This document shows, one piece after another, positions 1 to 7,459 of a stretch of DNA of 12,413 nt (position 1 is the stretch's first letter; each line of letters opens with the position of its first letter). The stretch comes from Desulfobacterales bacterium (GTDB taxonomy: Bacteria > Desulfobacterota > Desulfobacteria > Desulfobacterales > Desulfobacteraceae), in the NCBI GenBank assembly GCA_022361315.1, contig JAKSBB010001089.1:1-12413 (forward strand), read 5' to 3'. The notes under the pieces were generated by a model, which saw only the letters and a list, made by a program, of their open reading frames with translations, ran no database searches and was not told the DNA's origin. A program made the translations under genes and the position numbers.

Positions 1-425
1 ACGGCTTTCGCCAGGCCGCCGTGATTTTCTTATGTATTCCCTTTTCATTTGTGGGGGTGACCCTGGGACTGATGGCCTTTCGTCTGCCCTTCGGTTTCAT
101 GGCCATCCTGGGATTCCTGGGCCTCACCGGCATGCTGGTGAAAAATGCCATTGTTCTTCTGGACCAGGTGGCGGAGGATATCCGGGCCGGTAAAACCCAG
201 TATCAGGCGGTTCTGGATGCCAGCATCAGCCGTCTGCGGCCGGTTACTATGGCTGCCGGTACAACCATTCTGGGGATGGCGCCGCTGTTGTTCCATCCCT
301 TTTTTGCTGCCATGGCCGCCACCATCATGGGCGGCCTTCTGGTGGCCACCGGTCTGACACTGATTGTTGTACCGGTGTTGTATTCCATTTTCTTCAGGAT
401 CAGGAAGGAAGAGATGGTGTTTTAA
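1..425 (+). CDS. RND-family efflux permease, C-terminal part (5' end outside window)
   Basis: This is the last ~141 residues of an AcrB/HAE-type inner-membrane proton antiporter, the pump subunit of a tripartite efflux system. The frame is open from base 3. The visible part aligns by eye with the last membrane segments of AcrB: hydrophobic helices separated by a short cytoplasmic loop, the TM10-like motif GMLVKNAIVLLD containing the lysine equivalent to the AcrB proton-relay Lys, then SRLRPVTM, then a glycine-rich MGGLLVATGLTLIVVPVLYSIFF terminal helix. It ends in a short charged tail, as is usual for the family. Substrate cannot be read from this fragment. Its stop lies 9 bp from the convergent stop of the activase gene, so the two transcripts probably overlap at their 3' ends. 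Only a weak hairpin (429-443) followed by a T run (452-458) could act as a terminator. The GTG at 21 is an internal codon, not the start. Confidence 0.9.
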   Translation, partial: GFRQAAVIFLCIPFSFVGVTLGLMAFRLPFGFMAILGFLGLTGMLVKNAIVLLDQVAEDIRAGKTQYQAVLDASISRLRPVTMAAGTTILGMAPLLFHPFFAAMAATIMGGLLVATGLTLIVVPVLYSIFFRIRKEEMVF

Positions 426-434
426 ACCGTTAGT

Positions 435-3400
435 TCAATTAACAGCCCCAGTTTTTTTCCGGTTCAGATAAAACATATGGGGATCAATCATCCGGTTGGG
501 TTTGTTGGTGCCGTCGTAAAACAGGTCAATCACCGGGATGTTATACCGTTCCTGAATTTTTCTGAAAATGGATGAGGAAATCACTCCGGGGCAGCAGAAC
601 ACCGGGTTGACGTGGATCACCGCATCCACAAGCTTATGCCGGATATAGTAGAGCATTCGTCCCAAACTCACATAGGTTTCACCGGCGATGAAGTTGGTGA
701 GGCCGAATTCGTTCATCAGATCCCGGCATTCCTCCAGGTCCGGCTCAAAGGCATCGTCCAGAAGACCCCGGAAAATATTCTCAAACCGTTGTTCGTAACC
801 GGCCATGGCGGCCATCAGCCGCTTGTCTTCATCGTTTTCAACCACATCCGCATGCATGGTGTGAAGTACCAGTTCGTTATAGGAGGGCAGAAGGATTTCC
901 CCGCCTAACCGTTCTGCATGGTCGGCTATGGCGTCGTTAAGTACGGTATTGTACTTGGCATACATATCCCCGAGGATGCCAATTCTGGGCTTGCGCTCCG
1001 CCGGCAGAGGCAGCACGGTGAATATCTTTCTCACTTTTTCCGCCGCTGTGAGCAGGGATTTTTTGTCCAGTATGTGCTGCCGGATAATCTCTTCCGATTC
1101 AGCAACCGCCCGGGCGGTTGCGCCGGGTTCGGTTTCATAGGGGGCGAACCGGTAGCGGAGTTTGTTAAGAATTGAACTTAAAATGGTCACGGACAGCAAC
1201 AGGGCATTGGAGCGGGCCGGAATACCCGGCAGGGCCTGAAGGCCGTTGACGTTCATTACCCGGACCTGGTCCATGCCTGCCTTACCACAGGCCAGCTTCA
1301 CCAGGTTGGCGTATTGGTTGAAGTTGCAGGACAGGCAGAGGCTGGGCAGATAAAGCACGGCTTTTGCCGGATCAATCTCCTCCCGTTGAAGGGTGGCGAT
1401 CAGGGAACCGGCAATGGCCACGTTGGGGAGGCATTCCCCGCCCGTGGCATAGCGGTAGCCCAGGTTGAGCATCTCCCGGTCCAGGGGCACCACCCGGGCA
1501 TCGAAACCTGTGACTTGAAAAACGGCTTGTTGTAAAGCGTTGATCCGCTGATCCGTCATGGGGATCAGAACGGTGTCACCCGGGGTCAGGGTATCCGGTG
1601 TATAGGATTTACGCTTTATAGGGGCCGGTTCTGCCTGGTCTTTTCGCTGCTTAAAGTCGTCAACAAAGGTGTCGACGGCCGCCTCGATCCGGGTCATATA
1701 ACCCACATCCGAGCTGTGTTCATCCAGCTGGAGGATGAGGTAGGGCTTGCCGATTTTTTCCATGAAATCCTTGAAGTAGTTGATCAGGTAAGCGTCCGGG
1801 CTGCACCGGAAACAGGTGAGAAATACCGGGTACATATCCGGGTGCTGCCGCACCGCTTCGGCCGCCAGGAGGATCTGCTGGCCGAAATACCAATGCATAT
1901 TCTCAAGGTGATCCGGCCGGCCGTCACTGCCGTTCAGCGTATCAAGGTTCAGCGCATCAACATCCAGCATGGATTGGTTCATAAGTTCAAAGCCCATCTG
2001 TTCCAGGCGGGCCGGGATGCCCAGGTTTACACGCTTATCGAACAGGGCGTAGGGGCGTCCCAGAAGAAGGATTTTAATTTTCTTTTTGTCTGCATGTATG
2101 ATCTCGTTCCCGGCCTGTGCCCACCTCTTCCGTTGATCCAGGTAGGTGTTACGGGCTTTAATAAAGGCGGCTTCAATCTTTGCCTTCTCAATATCCAGGT
2201 TTGAAATTCCAAAAGGCCCGGTAAGATCTTCCGCCAGCCGGGATGCAACGGTTTCCACCGGTGTGTTATTAAATTTGATTTTAGGCAGCAAAAGCTTTCC
2301 CCCGAAATCCTGGCCGGCCAGATTATCTATGATGGTGGCGGCATATGAGGAGTAATAACAGAAATAGGCGTCTGTGGATTTTTCACGGAAGGATTCTTCA
2401 CGTTCAAGGGAAGCGGGAATTGCCTGCTCGTTGATCAGGGTGGGCAGGAAAATATGGTCCACTCCTTTCCGGGCAAGACTTTCAACCAGGCCGTGGGCCA
2501 GAGCCATGGGGGCGCAGAAGTCCGCATTGATCATGTTCATGCCTGCGGTCAGCTTGGACGACGTACTCTTTTCAACAATAACCGTGAACCCCAGCTGCTG
2601 GAAAAAATCCTTGAACATCGGGGTATACTCCTTCATGAACAGGGCCTCCGGGATACCTATGGTGCCTGTACTTTCTGCATTTTCAGGCCTTGCGGTGGGG
2701 GTGGTGAAGGTCTCATGAAAGCTGCGTTCGAACCGGGAGGAGCGGGTTTGTCTGCCCGCCTTCTTGTCATTATAGTCCCGGCCGCATTTGAGTCCCCAGG
2801 CGGTTTTCCGTCCCTTGGTGGTGTAAATTCGCAAATCACACTGGTTGCTGCACAGGGTGCAGATTTCCGAAGAGACATCGCAGGTGAAATCCATGCCGGT
2901 AAAGGTGGTTTCCCTGAGGTCTGCTTCCATGAGGGCAACGGTGCATCCCAGGGCGCCGGTAAGATGGCAGTATTTGGAGACGAATACCTCCTGGCCGAGC
3001 TCATTTTCAAAAACGGCCACCAGGGCCTTGTTCCGTGCCGTGGCTCCCTGAAAGTATATCTTTTTTCCGGGGACGCTTTTGCCCACCACCTTTGACAGAT
3101 AATTGTCCCGCACGCTGTAGAGCACCGCGGCCATGATCTGTTCCCGCTCCCAGCCTTCGGAAAGGAAGATGTTCAGATCCCGTTCCATATAAACGGTACA
3201 GCGGTCGGAGGTGAAGGGGGCGGTTTTTCCCGGAACTGCGTTGGAGATATCGGGCAGGGTGAAGTCCAGGCGTTTGGCCTGTTCTTCGATAAAAGAGCCG
3301 GTACCGGCGGCACAGACGTAATTCATAACGGCATTGGTCACCACACCGTCTTTGAGCAGGGTGAATTTTGAATCCTGGCCCCCGATCTCGATAATGGTGT

Positions 3401-4607
3401 CCACCTCCGGGTCCAGGAAGGTGGCGCCCTTGGCATGGGCTGTAATCTCATTGATGGCCATGTCCGCCCCAACCACTTCCCGGATCAGTTCGCGTCCGGA
3501 ACCGGTGGTGGCCACACCCCGGATGATAACCTCCCTGCCTGAGAATATCTCCCTGACCCGGGCGAGCAGTGCCGTTACGGCCTGGACCGGATCGCCTTTG
3601 GTTCTGCCGTATAGGCCGGCAAGGATGCGTCCTTTCGTATCCGTCACCACCGCCTTGGTGCTGGTGGACCCCACGTCAATACCGATGTAAACGTCAACGG
3701 TTGCTGCATCCGGTTCTTCATAGATCGTAATTTCAATGCCGTCCGCTTCATGGCTGTGATCTTCGTTAAAATCCGGGTAGTGTGCCAGGGAGATCTCAAG
3801 TGGCGGACGGACCTCCCGTTCCTTCCGGATGGTGGTCATTAGATTCCGGCGTCCTTCCCAGGAAAGATCCCCCAATGCGGCTGCACCCATGGCGTTGAAA
3901 TAAAGGCCGTCGTCATGGATCATCACCTTCCGGTCCAGCATCCGGCCGATCTCTCCGACAATTTTCCGGTTCCGGCTCATCCCCCCGATAAAAAGGATAC
4001 TGCCGTTTACTTCCCTTCCCTTGACGGTATTGGCAAGCACCGACCGGGTGACCCCTTCACAGAGTCCTGCAGATATGGCTTCTTTTGAGAACCCCTGGGC
4101 CTGGGCATGGATAATATCTGATTTGGCGAATACGGCGCACCGGGTGGCAATGGACGGCGAGGTTCCGTCGAATATATAAGCCTGTTCCGCAAGGGTTTCT
4201 GTGGTAAACCCAAGACGTTCCGCCTGCTGATCGATAAAGGAGCCTGTGCCGGATGCACAGTCGGAATTGACAAAGTGCTCCACGTAGTTGAATGCGTCGT
4301 CCAGCCGGATCATGTAAAAGCTTTCACATCCGATGGACAGGATATTCCGGCACCGGGTATCCAGAAGACGGCTCGCCTCCACAGATGCAATAACGGGATC
4401 GATGGGGGTAAGACCGTCCAGTTCAATACTGCCGGTGACCCCGAAATTGCGTATCTCATATCCGGATTGCCCGATGATTGAGAGGATGGTGTTATAGGTG
4501 CCGGTGATGTCCCCGTTGTGGGGCAGGCTGTCTTTTAATACCGCCCTGTCCTTGTCCAATACCGCGTAGGCAATGTTTTTAGCCCCGAAATCGAATCCTG
4601 CCTTCAT
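435..4607 (-). CDS. Fused double acyl-CoA dehydratase activase (BadF/HgdC ATPase x2) with DUF2229 and HgdB-like C-terminus
   Basis: This 1390-residue protein belongs to the ATP-dependent electron-injecting activase (archerase) group. Activase domain A (about 1-260) has NSDCASGTGSF with Cys117 and TRCAVFAKSD with Cys157, and a phosphate motif FIGGMSRN. Activase domain B (about 307-560) has GIDVGSTSTK, EIGGQDSKF, VCAAGTGSF with Cys432 and DRCTVYMERD with Cys470. In HgdC such cysteine pairs hold a [4Fe-4S] cluster at the homodimer interface. A linker cysteine motif follows (Cys576, 583, 586, 590, 608), then a DUF2229-like region (about 650-870), then an HgdB-like part with TCFRCSPD, TGGECLPN, SLCLSCNFNQY and FCCPG. 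Expected role: ATP-driven electron transfer to a low-potential Fe-S partner or to its own C-terminal part; the substrate is unknown. The ATG at 4607 is chosen because AAGGA lies 10 nt upstream and the domain starts there. An in-frame TTG at 4646 would add 13 residues. Confidence 0.92.
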   Translation of the reverse strand: MKAGFDFGAKNIAYAVLDKDRAVLKDSLPHNGDITGTYNTILSIIGQSGYEIRNFGVTGSIELDGLTPIDPVIASVEASRLLDTRCRNILSIGCESFYMIRLDDAFNYVEHFVNSDCASGTGSFIDQQAERLGFTTETLAEQAYIFDGTSPSIATRCAVFAKSDIIHAQAQGFSKEAISAGLCEGVTRSVLANTVKGREVNGSILFIGGMSRNRKIVGEIGRMLDRKVMIHDDGLYFNAMGAAALGDLSWEGRRNLMTTIRKEREVRPPLEISLAHYPDFNEDHSHEADGIEITIYEEPDAATVDVYIGIDVGSTSTKAVVTDTKGRILAGLYGRTKGDPVQAVTALLARVREIFSGREVIIRGVATTGSGRELIREVVGADMAINEITAHAKGATFLDPEVDTIIEIGGQDSKFTLLKDGVVTNAVMNYVCAAGTGSFIEEQAKRLDFTLPDISNAVPGKTAPFTSDRCTVYMERDLNIFLSEGWEREQIMAAVLYSVRDNYLSKVVGKSVPGKKIYFQGATARNKALVAVFENELGQEVFVSKYCHLTGALGCTVALMEADLRETTFTGMDFTCDVSSEICTLCSNQCDLRIYTTKGRKTAWGLKCGRDYNDKKAGRQTRSSRFERSFHETFTTPTARPENAESTGTIGIPEALFMKEYTPMFKDFFQQLGFTVIVEKSTSSKLTAGMNMINADFCAPMALAHGLVESLARKGVDHIFLPTLINEQAIPASLEREESFREKSTDAYFCYYSSYAATIIDNLAGQDFGGKLLLPKIKFNNTPVETVASRLAEDLTGPFGISNLDIEKAKIEAAFIKARNTYLDQRKRWAQAGNEIIHADKKKIKILLLGRPYALFDKRVNLGIPARLEQMGFELMNQSMLDVDALNLDTLNGSDGRPDHLENMHWYFGQQILLAAEAVRQHPDMYPVFLTCFRCSPDAYLINYFKDFMEKIGKPYLILQLDEHSSDVGYMTRIEAAVDTFVDDFKQRKDQAEPAPIKRKSYTPDTLTPGDTVLIPMTDQRINALQQAVFQVTGFDARVVPLDREMLNLGYRYATGGECLPNVAIAGSLIATLQREEIDPAKAVLYLPSLCLSCNFNQYANLVKLACGKAGMDQVRVMNVNGLQALPGIPARSNALLLSVTILSSILNKLRYRFAPYETEPGATARAVAESEEIIRQHILDKKSLLTAAEKVRKIFTVLPLPAERKPRIGILGDMYAKYNTVLNDAIADHAERLGGEILLPSYNELVLHTMHADVVENDEDKRLMAAMAGYEQRFENIFRGLLDDAFEPDLEECRDLMNEFGLTNFIAGETYVSLGRMLYYIRHKLVDAVIHVNPVFCCPGVISSSIFRKIQERYNIPVIDLFYDGTNKPNRMIDPHMFYLNRKKTGAVN

Positions 4608-4677
4608 ATATGAATATTCCTTATCCGTCACCGGTATCTGTATCAACCGGGCGGTTCATCGTTAATATGACGCCTAC

Positions 4678-4706
4678 CTTATAAGGGTGGGAAATACAGC
4701 TGTCAA
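4678..4706 (-). promoter_or_regulatory. Near-consensus sigma70 promoter of the activase gene
   Basis: Read on the minus strand, TTGACA (4706-4701) is separated by 17 bp from TATAAG (4683-4678). The predicted start near 4671 gives a leader of about 64 nt before the ATG at 4607. It lies between the FIST stop and the activase start, so the activase can be transcribed independently of the genes upstream. This is the closest match to consensus of the promoters found in the window. Confidence 0.6.
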
Positions 4707-4749
4707 GTATGGTGTTGAAAATGGTAAACAGTGTTTTTATGGATGCCTG

Positions 4750-5994
4750 CTAATGGTCTTCGATGGTGGCAACCACGGCTGTTTTGTTGTGAAGTTCAAC
4801 CCCGCCGTCTCCGGTGCTTGATATTTCACCGAAAGTTAGGGGGCCGATGGGGGAGTGGTCGGTATTTCTCTGTACCTGGGAGATGTTTTTGAATTCAACT
4901 TCCTCAAAGTTTCGCCCCAGGTCGGTGACCAGTTTATTCCGGCCCACACAGTCCATCATAATGACGCGCTTCCCCAGGGTCCCCTCCGGAAATTTTCTCT
5001 GGCTTTCCCGGTAAGCGCTGATGGCAGCATTGGTGAGCTGGTTGCATTGATCTGTTTTTGATTCCCCTTTCAGATGGAGGATGGATACTTCCGTGCCCAC
5101 GGGGATCTCCGTTGAAAACTGCAGGGAATTGTCGCCGCCTAAGGAAACGGCAGTTCTGTCGATATAGGTTTTGCGGTTCTTTGCTTTTCGGATCAGACCC
5201 AGGGGATACCGGATGGCGACCCTGTCAAAGAATAGATCCACATCCCGTACAACCGAATCCCTGATCTGTTGTATTTCCTGGTCGTAGGAGCAGATGAGGT
5301 CCAGGTAAACATCCAATGCCGGTTTGTTGTTGAACGCCTCAATAAAGCAACCGTTTATGGCTGTGACCTCAAGTTCGGATTCAAGCAGGGGCTCCCAACC
5401 GTGACGGACGCCAATACCGCTTTCAAGCCGGGTGAAGGCGAGCACCGCCCCGTTCTGGATCATTTTTTCCGGGGTGAAGATGGTAAAATGGGCGGCTTTT
5501 ACCTGATCCCGGCCGGTCAGTCCACCGATGACATTCATGGGGTAAGCGGCAACCAGTTCATTCAATCCGTCGATGAGGTGATGGTTATTCTCTCCGAATC
5601 CGTCGCCGAAAACAAATAGGGTGTTAAACTCTCCGTTTTCAAGGGCAGGCTTGACAGGTGCCAGTTGGGTTTCCAGGTCCTGCCGCATACTTTGGGGATC
5701 CAGTTGTTCAAGTGCGGCAATATGAACCTTGGATTGTATACCCGCAATGATACTGCCCCGTGACATTAATTCGCCGTTATCCATGATACCCGGAAATATA
5801 CCGCCGAATATCTGCAGTCCGTTTTCAAAACGGTTTTTCAGGCGGGTGTCAATGACATTTTTATAGTTTGGGTCCTGGACAAAACCGCCCTCGGCGTAAA
5901 GCATCATCGCGGTTTTGAACCCTTGGGCCATCAGTGCATCAAACTGGGCATCAATATTCGTATAATCGCCGTTCTGTTCGACCAGAATTTCCAT
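4750..5994 (-). CDS. FIST-domain (FIST_N plus FIST_C) sensory protein
   Basis: This 414-residue cytoplasmic protein consists only of the two FIST halves and has no signal peptide or membrane helix. FIST_N covers about 25-225, with FVFGDGFGENNHHLIDGLNE, the glycine turn NVIGGLTGRDQ and GIGVRHGWEPL. FIST_C covers about 226-405 and ends in the family-like GPLTFGEISSTGDGGVELHN. FIST domains are known from comparative genomics as putative small-ligand (possibly amino-acid) sensing modules tied to signal transduction, often fused to or next to kinases and chemotaxis proteins. Here the domain is unfused and lies downstream of a histidine-kinase-like gene on the same strand (172 bp gap) and upstream of the activase (142 bp gap). 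An AGGG sequence about 9 nt before the ATG supports the start. The ligand is unknown and the sensory role is inferred from the family. Confidence 0.9.
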   Translation of the reverse strand: MEILVEQNGDYTNIDAQFDALMAQGFKTAMMLYAEGGFVQDPNYKNVIDTRLKNRFENGLQIFGGIFPGIMDNGELMSRGSIIAGIQSKVHIAALEQLDPQSMRQDLETQLAPVKPALENGEFNTLFVFGDGFGENNHHLIDGLNELVAAYPMNVIGGLTGRDQVKAAHFTIFTPEKMIQNGAVLAFTRLESGIGVRHGWEPLLESELEVTAINGCFIEAFNNKPALDVYLDLICSYDQEIQQIRDSVVRDVDLFFDRVAIRYPLGLIRKAKNRKTYIDRTAVSLGGDNSLQFSTEIPVGTEVSILHLKGESKTDQCNQLTNAAISAYRESQRKFPEGTLGKRVIMMDCVGRNKLVTDLGRNFEEVEFKNISQVQRNTDHSPIGPLTFGEISSTGDGGVELHNKTAVVATIEDH

Positions 5995-6057
5995 GTTTAC
6001 GATCCCTGTATCTGTCTCATAAATCTTAAACTAAGATGGGTGTGTGCTCTGGGATGT

Positions 6058-6085
6058 AGTGTACCAATTCCGGGGCAAAAGTTAA
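6058..6085 (-). promoter_or_regulatory. Putative sigma70 promoter of the FIST gene
   Basis: On the minus strand TTAACT (6085-6080), a 16-bp spacer and TACACT (6063-6058) lie within the 172-bp gap downstream of the pseudokinase stop. They predict a start near 6050 and a leader of about 56 nt. No convincing terminator for the pseudokinase gene was seen in the gap, so read-through is also possible. Confidence 0.4.
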
Positions 6086-6166
6086 ATTATTATTAACGAT
6101 TTTTGGGGAAGTGGAAATCGCTGGGGCGAAATTTATCCGCCGGCGTTTCGACTATTGCGGACCTGT

Positions 6167-7129
6167 TTATTGGGAAAGCGGTGCCGAAAGGTGAATGATA
6201 ATACAATTGTCCGGCGTCTGAGGGGCTGTCATGGCCCCGCCCAGTTGGGCTATTCTTTCGGACAGGAGGTGGGCACCGGACCGATTTGCCGGCAGCGACA
6301 ATATCTTCTCCGTATCAAGTCCCTGCCCGTAGGCGTGAATGCGGATGTTCAACTGTGAGTGATCAACGGACAGGTCAACCTTTGCCTGTGGTTTTGCTGA
6401 AGGGGTGGGCGATTGTTTCAAAATATCAGTAAGTATGGTTTTGGTTGCCCTGTAAAGGGTGATTCTCATGGGCTGACTGATGCCTATTCCTTCATCTACG
6501 GAATTATTAAAGGAGATATCAATGCCATGGGCCTCGTTGAGCTCACGGATGACACCCCCCAGTGCCGCATCGATCTCAACACTGAAATCGTTTAGAACGG
6601 GCGGGGCAAGTTCGTGCATGACGGTGCCGATATCCCTGACGGCATGTTCCAGAAAGATCTGAAGCTCCCATAGATCATTCTGGTGAATATAATTGCCTTC
6701 GTTGACCAACCGCCGGATTTTTGAAAGGCCTATGCCGAGATTCCGGGTGAGGATTCCGTTGAGTTCCGAGGCAATGGATTTTCTTTCCGACTCTTCGAAA
6801 TCAACCAGATAGGCATTCATTTCCTTTAACTGCCGGCTGTGTCTGGAAAGGTCTTCAATAAGTCGTTGCTCCCGGATGTGAGAGTTGTCAAGCCGCTGGG
6901 CCATGAGGTTGATCGCCACTGACAGCTTTTCGATGTCATCATTTCTGGGGGCCGGTGTTTCCTTCCCTGATAATCTCTTGTCCATGTCTGGGCCGAACAG
7001 GACTTTTACCTGTTTTAGAATTTTTCCGGGTGACTCAGACGCAAAACGCATAAGTTTCTTTTGATTTTCCCAGAGCCTTATGCAAAACATCTGGATCAGA
7101 TTTGCTATGGAAAACTTGTAAAGATCCAT
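6167..7129 (-). CDS. Degenerate histidine kinase (HisKA_3/HATPase-like pseudokinase)
   Basis: This intact 320-residue frame has the layout of a NarX/LiaS-type kinase but without its catalytic residues. Residues 1-55 are unassigned and show no clear membrane helix. Residues 60-82 look like the second HAMP helix (DDIEKLSVAINLMAQRL). A coiled region leads into a HisKA_3-like segment ERKSIASELNGILTRNLG, where the usual phospho-accepting His-Asp is Asn124-Gly125. The following HELAPPVLNDFSVEIDAAL is typical of the family. In the ATPase part the N-box Glu, Asn and His positions are Thr, Asp and Gln (LYRATKTILTDILKQ), and the usual DNGxG is AYGQG. The end, ERIAQLGGAM, is still kinase-like. It is probably unable to autophosphorylate and may act as a scaffold, phosphatase or partner-binding protein. 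GGAG 8 nt before the ATG supports the start. It is divergent from an OmpR-type regulator, although HisKA_3 proteins usually pair with NarL-type regulators. Confidence 0.85.
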   Translation of the reverse strand: MDLYKFSIANLIQMFCIRLWENQKKLMRFASESPGKILKQVKVLFGPDMDKRLSGKETPAPRNDDIEKLSVAINLMAQRLDNSHIREQRLIEDLSRHSRQLKEMNAYLVDFEESERKSIASELNGILTRNLGIGLSKIRRLVNEGNYIHQNDLWELQIFLEHAVRDIGTVMHELAPPVLNDFSVEIDAALGGVIRELNEAHGIDISFNNSVDEGIGISQPMRITLYRATKTILTDILKQSPTPSAKPQAKVDLSVDHSQLNIRIHAYGQGLDTEKILSLPANRSGAHLLSERIAQLGGAMTAPQTPDNCIIIHLSAPLSQ

Positions 7130-7218
7130 GGGTAAGGCTCCAATGGTTAAATGTCGTTATCCGGCTGAAAATGAAAATGAGGAATATCGGGCATCAATAC
7201 TTATATCACTCTGTGGTA

Positions 7219-7248
7219 CTATTACCATTGAAGCGGGGTCACCATCAA
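7219..7248 (-). promoter_or_regulatory. Possible promoter of the pseudokinase gene
   Basis: On the minus strand TTGATG (7248-7243), an 18-bp spacer and TAATAG (7224-7219) predict a start near 7212 and a leader of about 82 nt. The match is modest. Its position is the interesting point: the CTTACA repeat array begins 10 bp upstream of this -35, where an OmpR/PhoB-family activator normally binds. Confidence 0.3.
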
Positions 7249-7258
7249 CCTGAATTTC

Positions 7259-7286
7259 CTTACACCAACCTTACAAAAAACTTACA
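7259..7286. promoter_or_regulatory. Three 11-bp-phased CTTACA repeats, likely OmpR/PhoB-family operator
   Basis: CTTACA occurs at 7259, 7270 and 7281, each copy exactly 11 bp from the next, separated by 5-bp spacers. No fourth copy is present at the expected flanking positions. Direct repeats with 11-bp phasing are the known binding pattern of OmpR/PhoB-family regulators, and the hexamer resembles the TT(A/T/C)ACA repeats of Bacillus PhoP boxes. The array lies between a divergent OmpR-family regulator and the pseudokinase gene. Autoregulation, or activation of the pseudokinase gene, is the natural inference. Confidence 0.6.
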
Positions 7287-7367
7287 ACCCAGATCTCATT
7301 CGGGCGTTTAAATTCGAACGACTTATGGGCACCAGGGGCATTTCGGCATATTTCCTTGACTCCGCCC

Positions 7368-7396
7368 TTGATCCCATATAGGTATCTTTTTATACG
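7368..7396 (+). promoter_or_regulatory. Possible promoter of the response regulator gene
   Basis: TTGATC (7368-7373), a 17-bp spacer and TATACG (7391-7396) predict a start near 7403, at the left edge of the 20-bp tandem duplication. A competing -35 (TTGACT, 7355-7360) lacks a well-spaced -10. The remainder of the 330-bp divergent gap (7130-7459) shows no gene. Confidence 0.35.
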
Positions 7397-7398
7397 AT

Positions 7399-7438
7399 CT
7401 AAAGGAACTCCGGTCATACTAAAGGAACTCCGGTCATA
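7399..7438 (+). repeat. Perfect 20-bp tandem duplication in the response regulator leader
   Basis: The unit CTAAAGGAACTCCGGTCATA occupies 7399-7418 and is repeated without any mismatch at 7419-7438. It ends 21 bp before the GTG start. Each copy holds an AAAGGA sequence resembling a ribosome-binding site, but both are too far from the start to serve the annotated gene. The 20-bp period is about two helical turns, so a protein could contact both copies on one DNA face. A replication-slippage duplication is equally possible. Confidence 0.95.
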
Positions 7439-7459
7439 AAATATTCGGGATAAAAAACG

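Noticed and set aside
429..458. Possible intrinsic terminator between the convergent RND and activase genes
   Set aside because: The stem is only about 5 bp, is AT-rich and is separated from the T run by 8 bases; too weak to annotate as a feature.
2454..3095. A 213-codon plus-strand frame opposite the activase gene
   Set aside because: It lies wholly inside the activase coding region on the other strand, and its translation looks like an antisense shadow (Gly/Ala/Phe-rich, no motif).
4608..4646. Upstream TTG start for the activase
   Set aside because: It adds 13 residues not typical of the domain start, uses a rare start codon and lacks the AAGGA that precedes the ATG at 4607.
7399..7438. 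Tandem repeat considered as a minimal CRISPR array
   Set aside because: The two 20-bp copies abut with no spacer and no cas gene is nearby.
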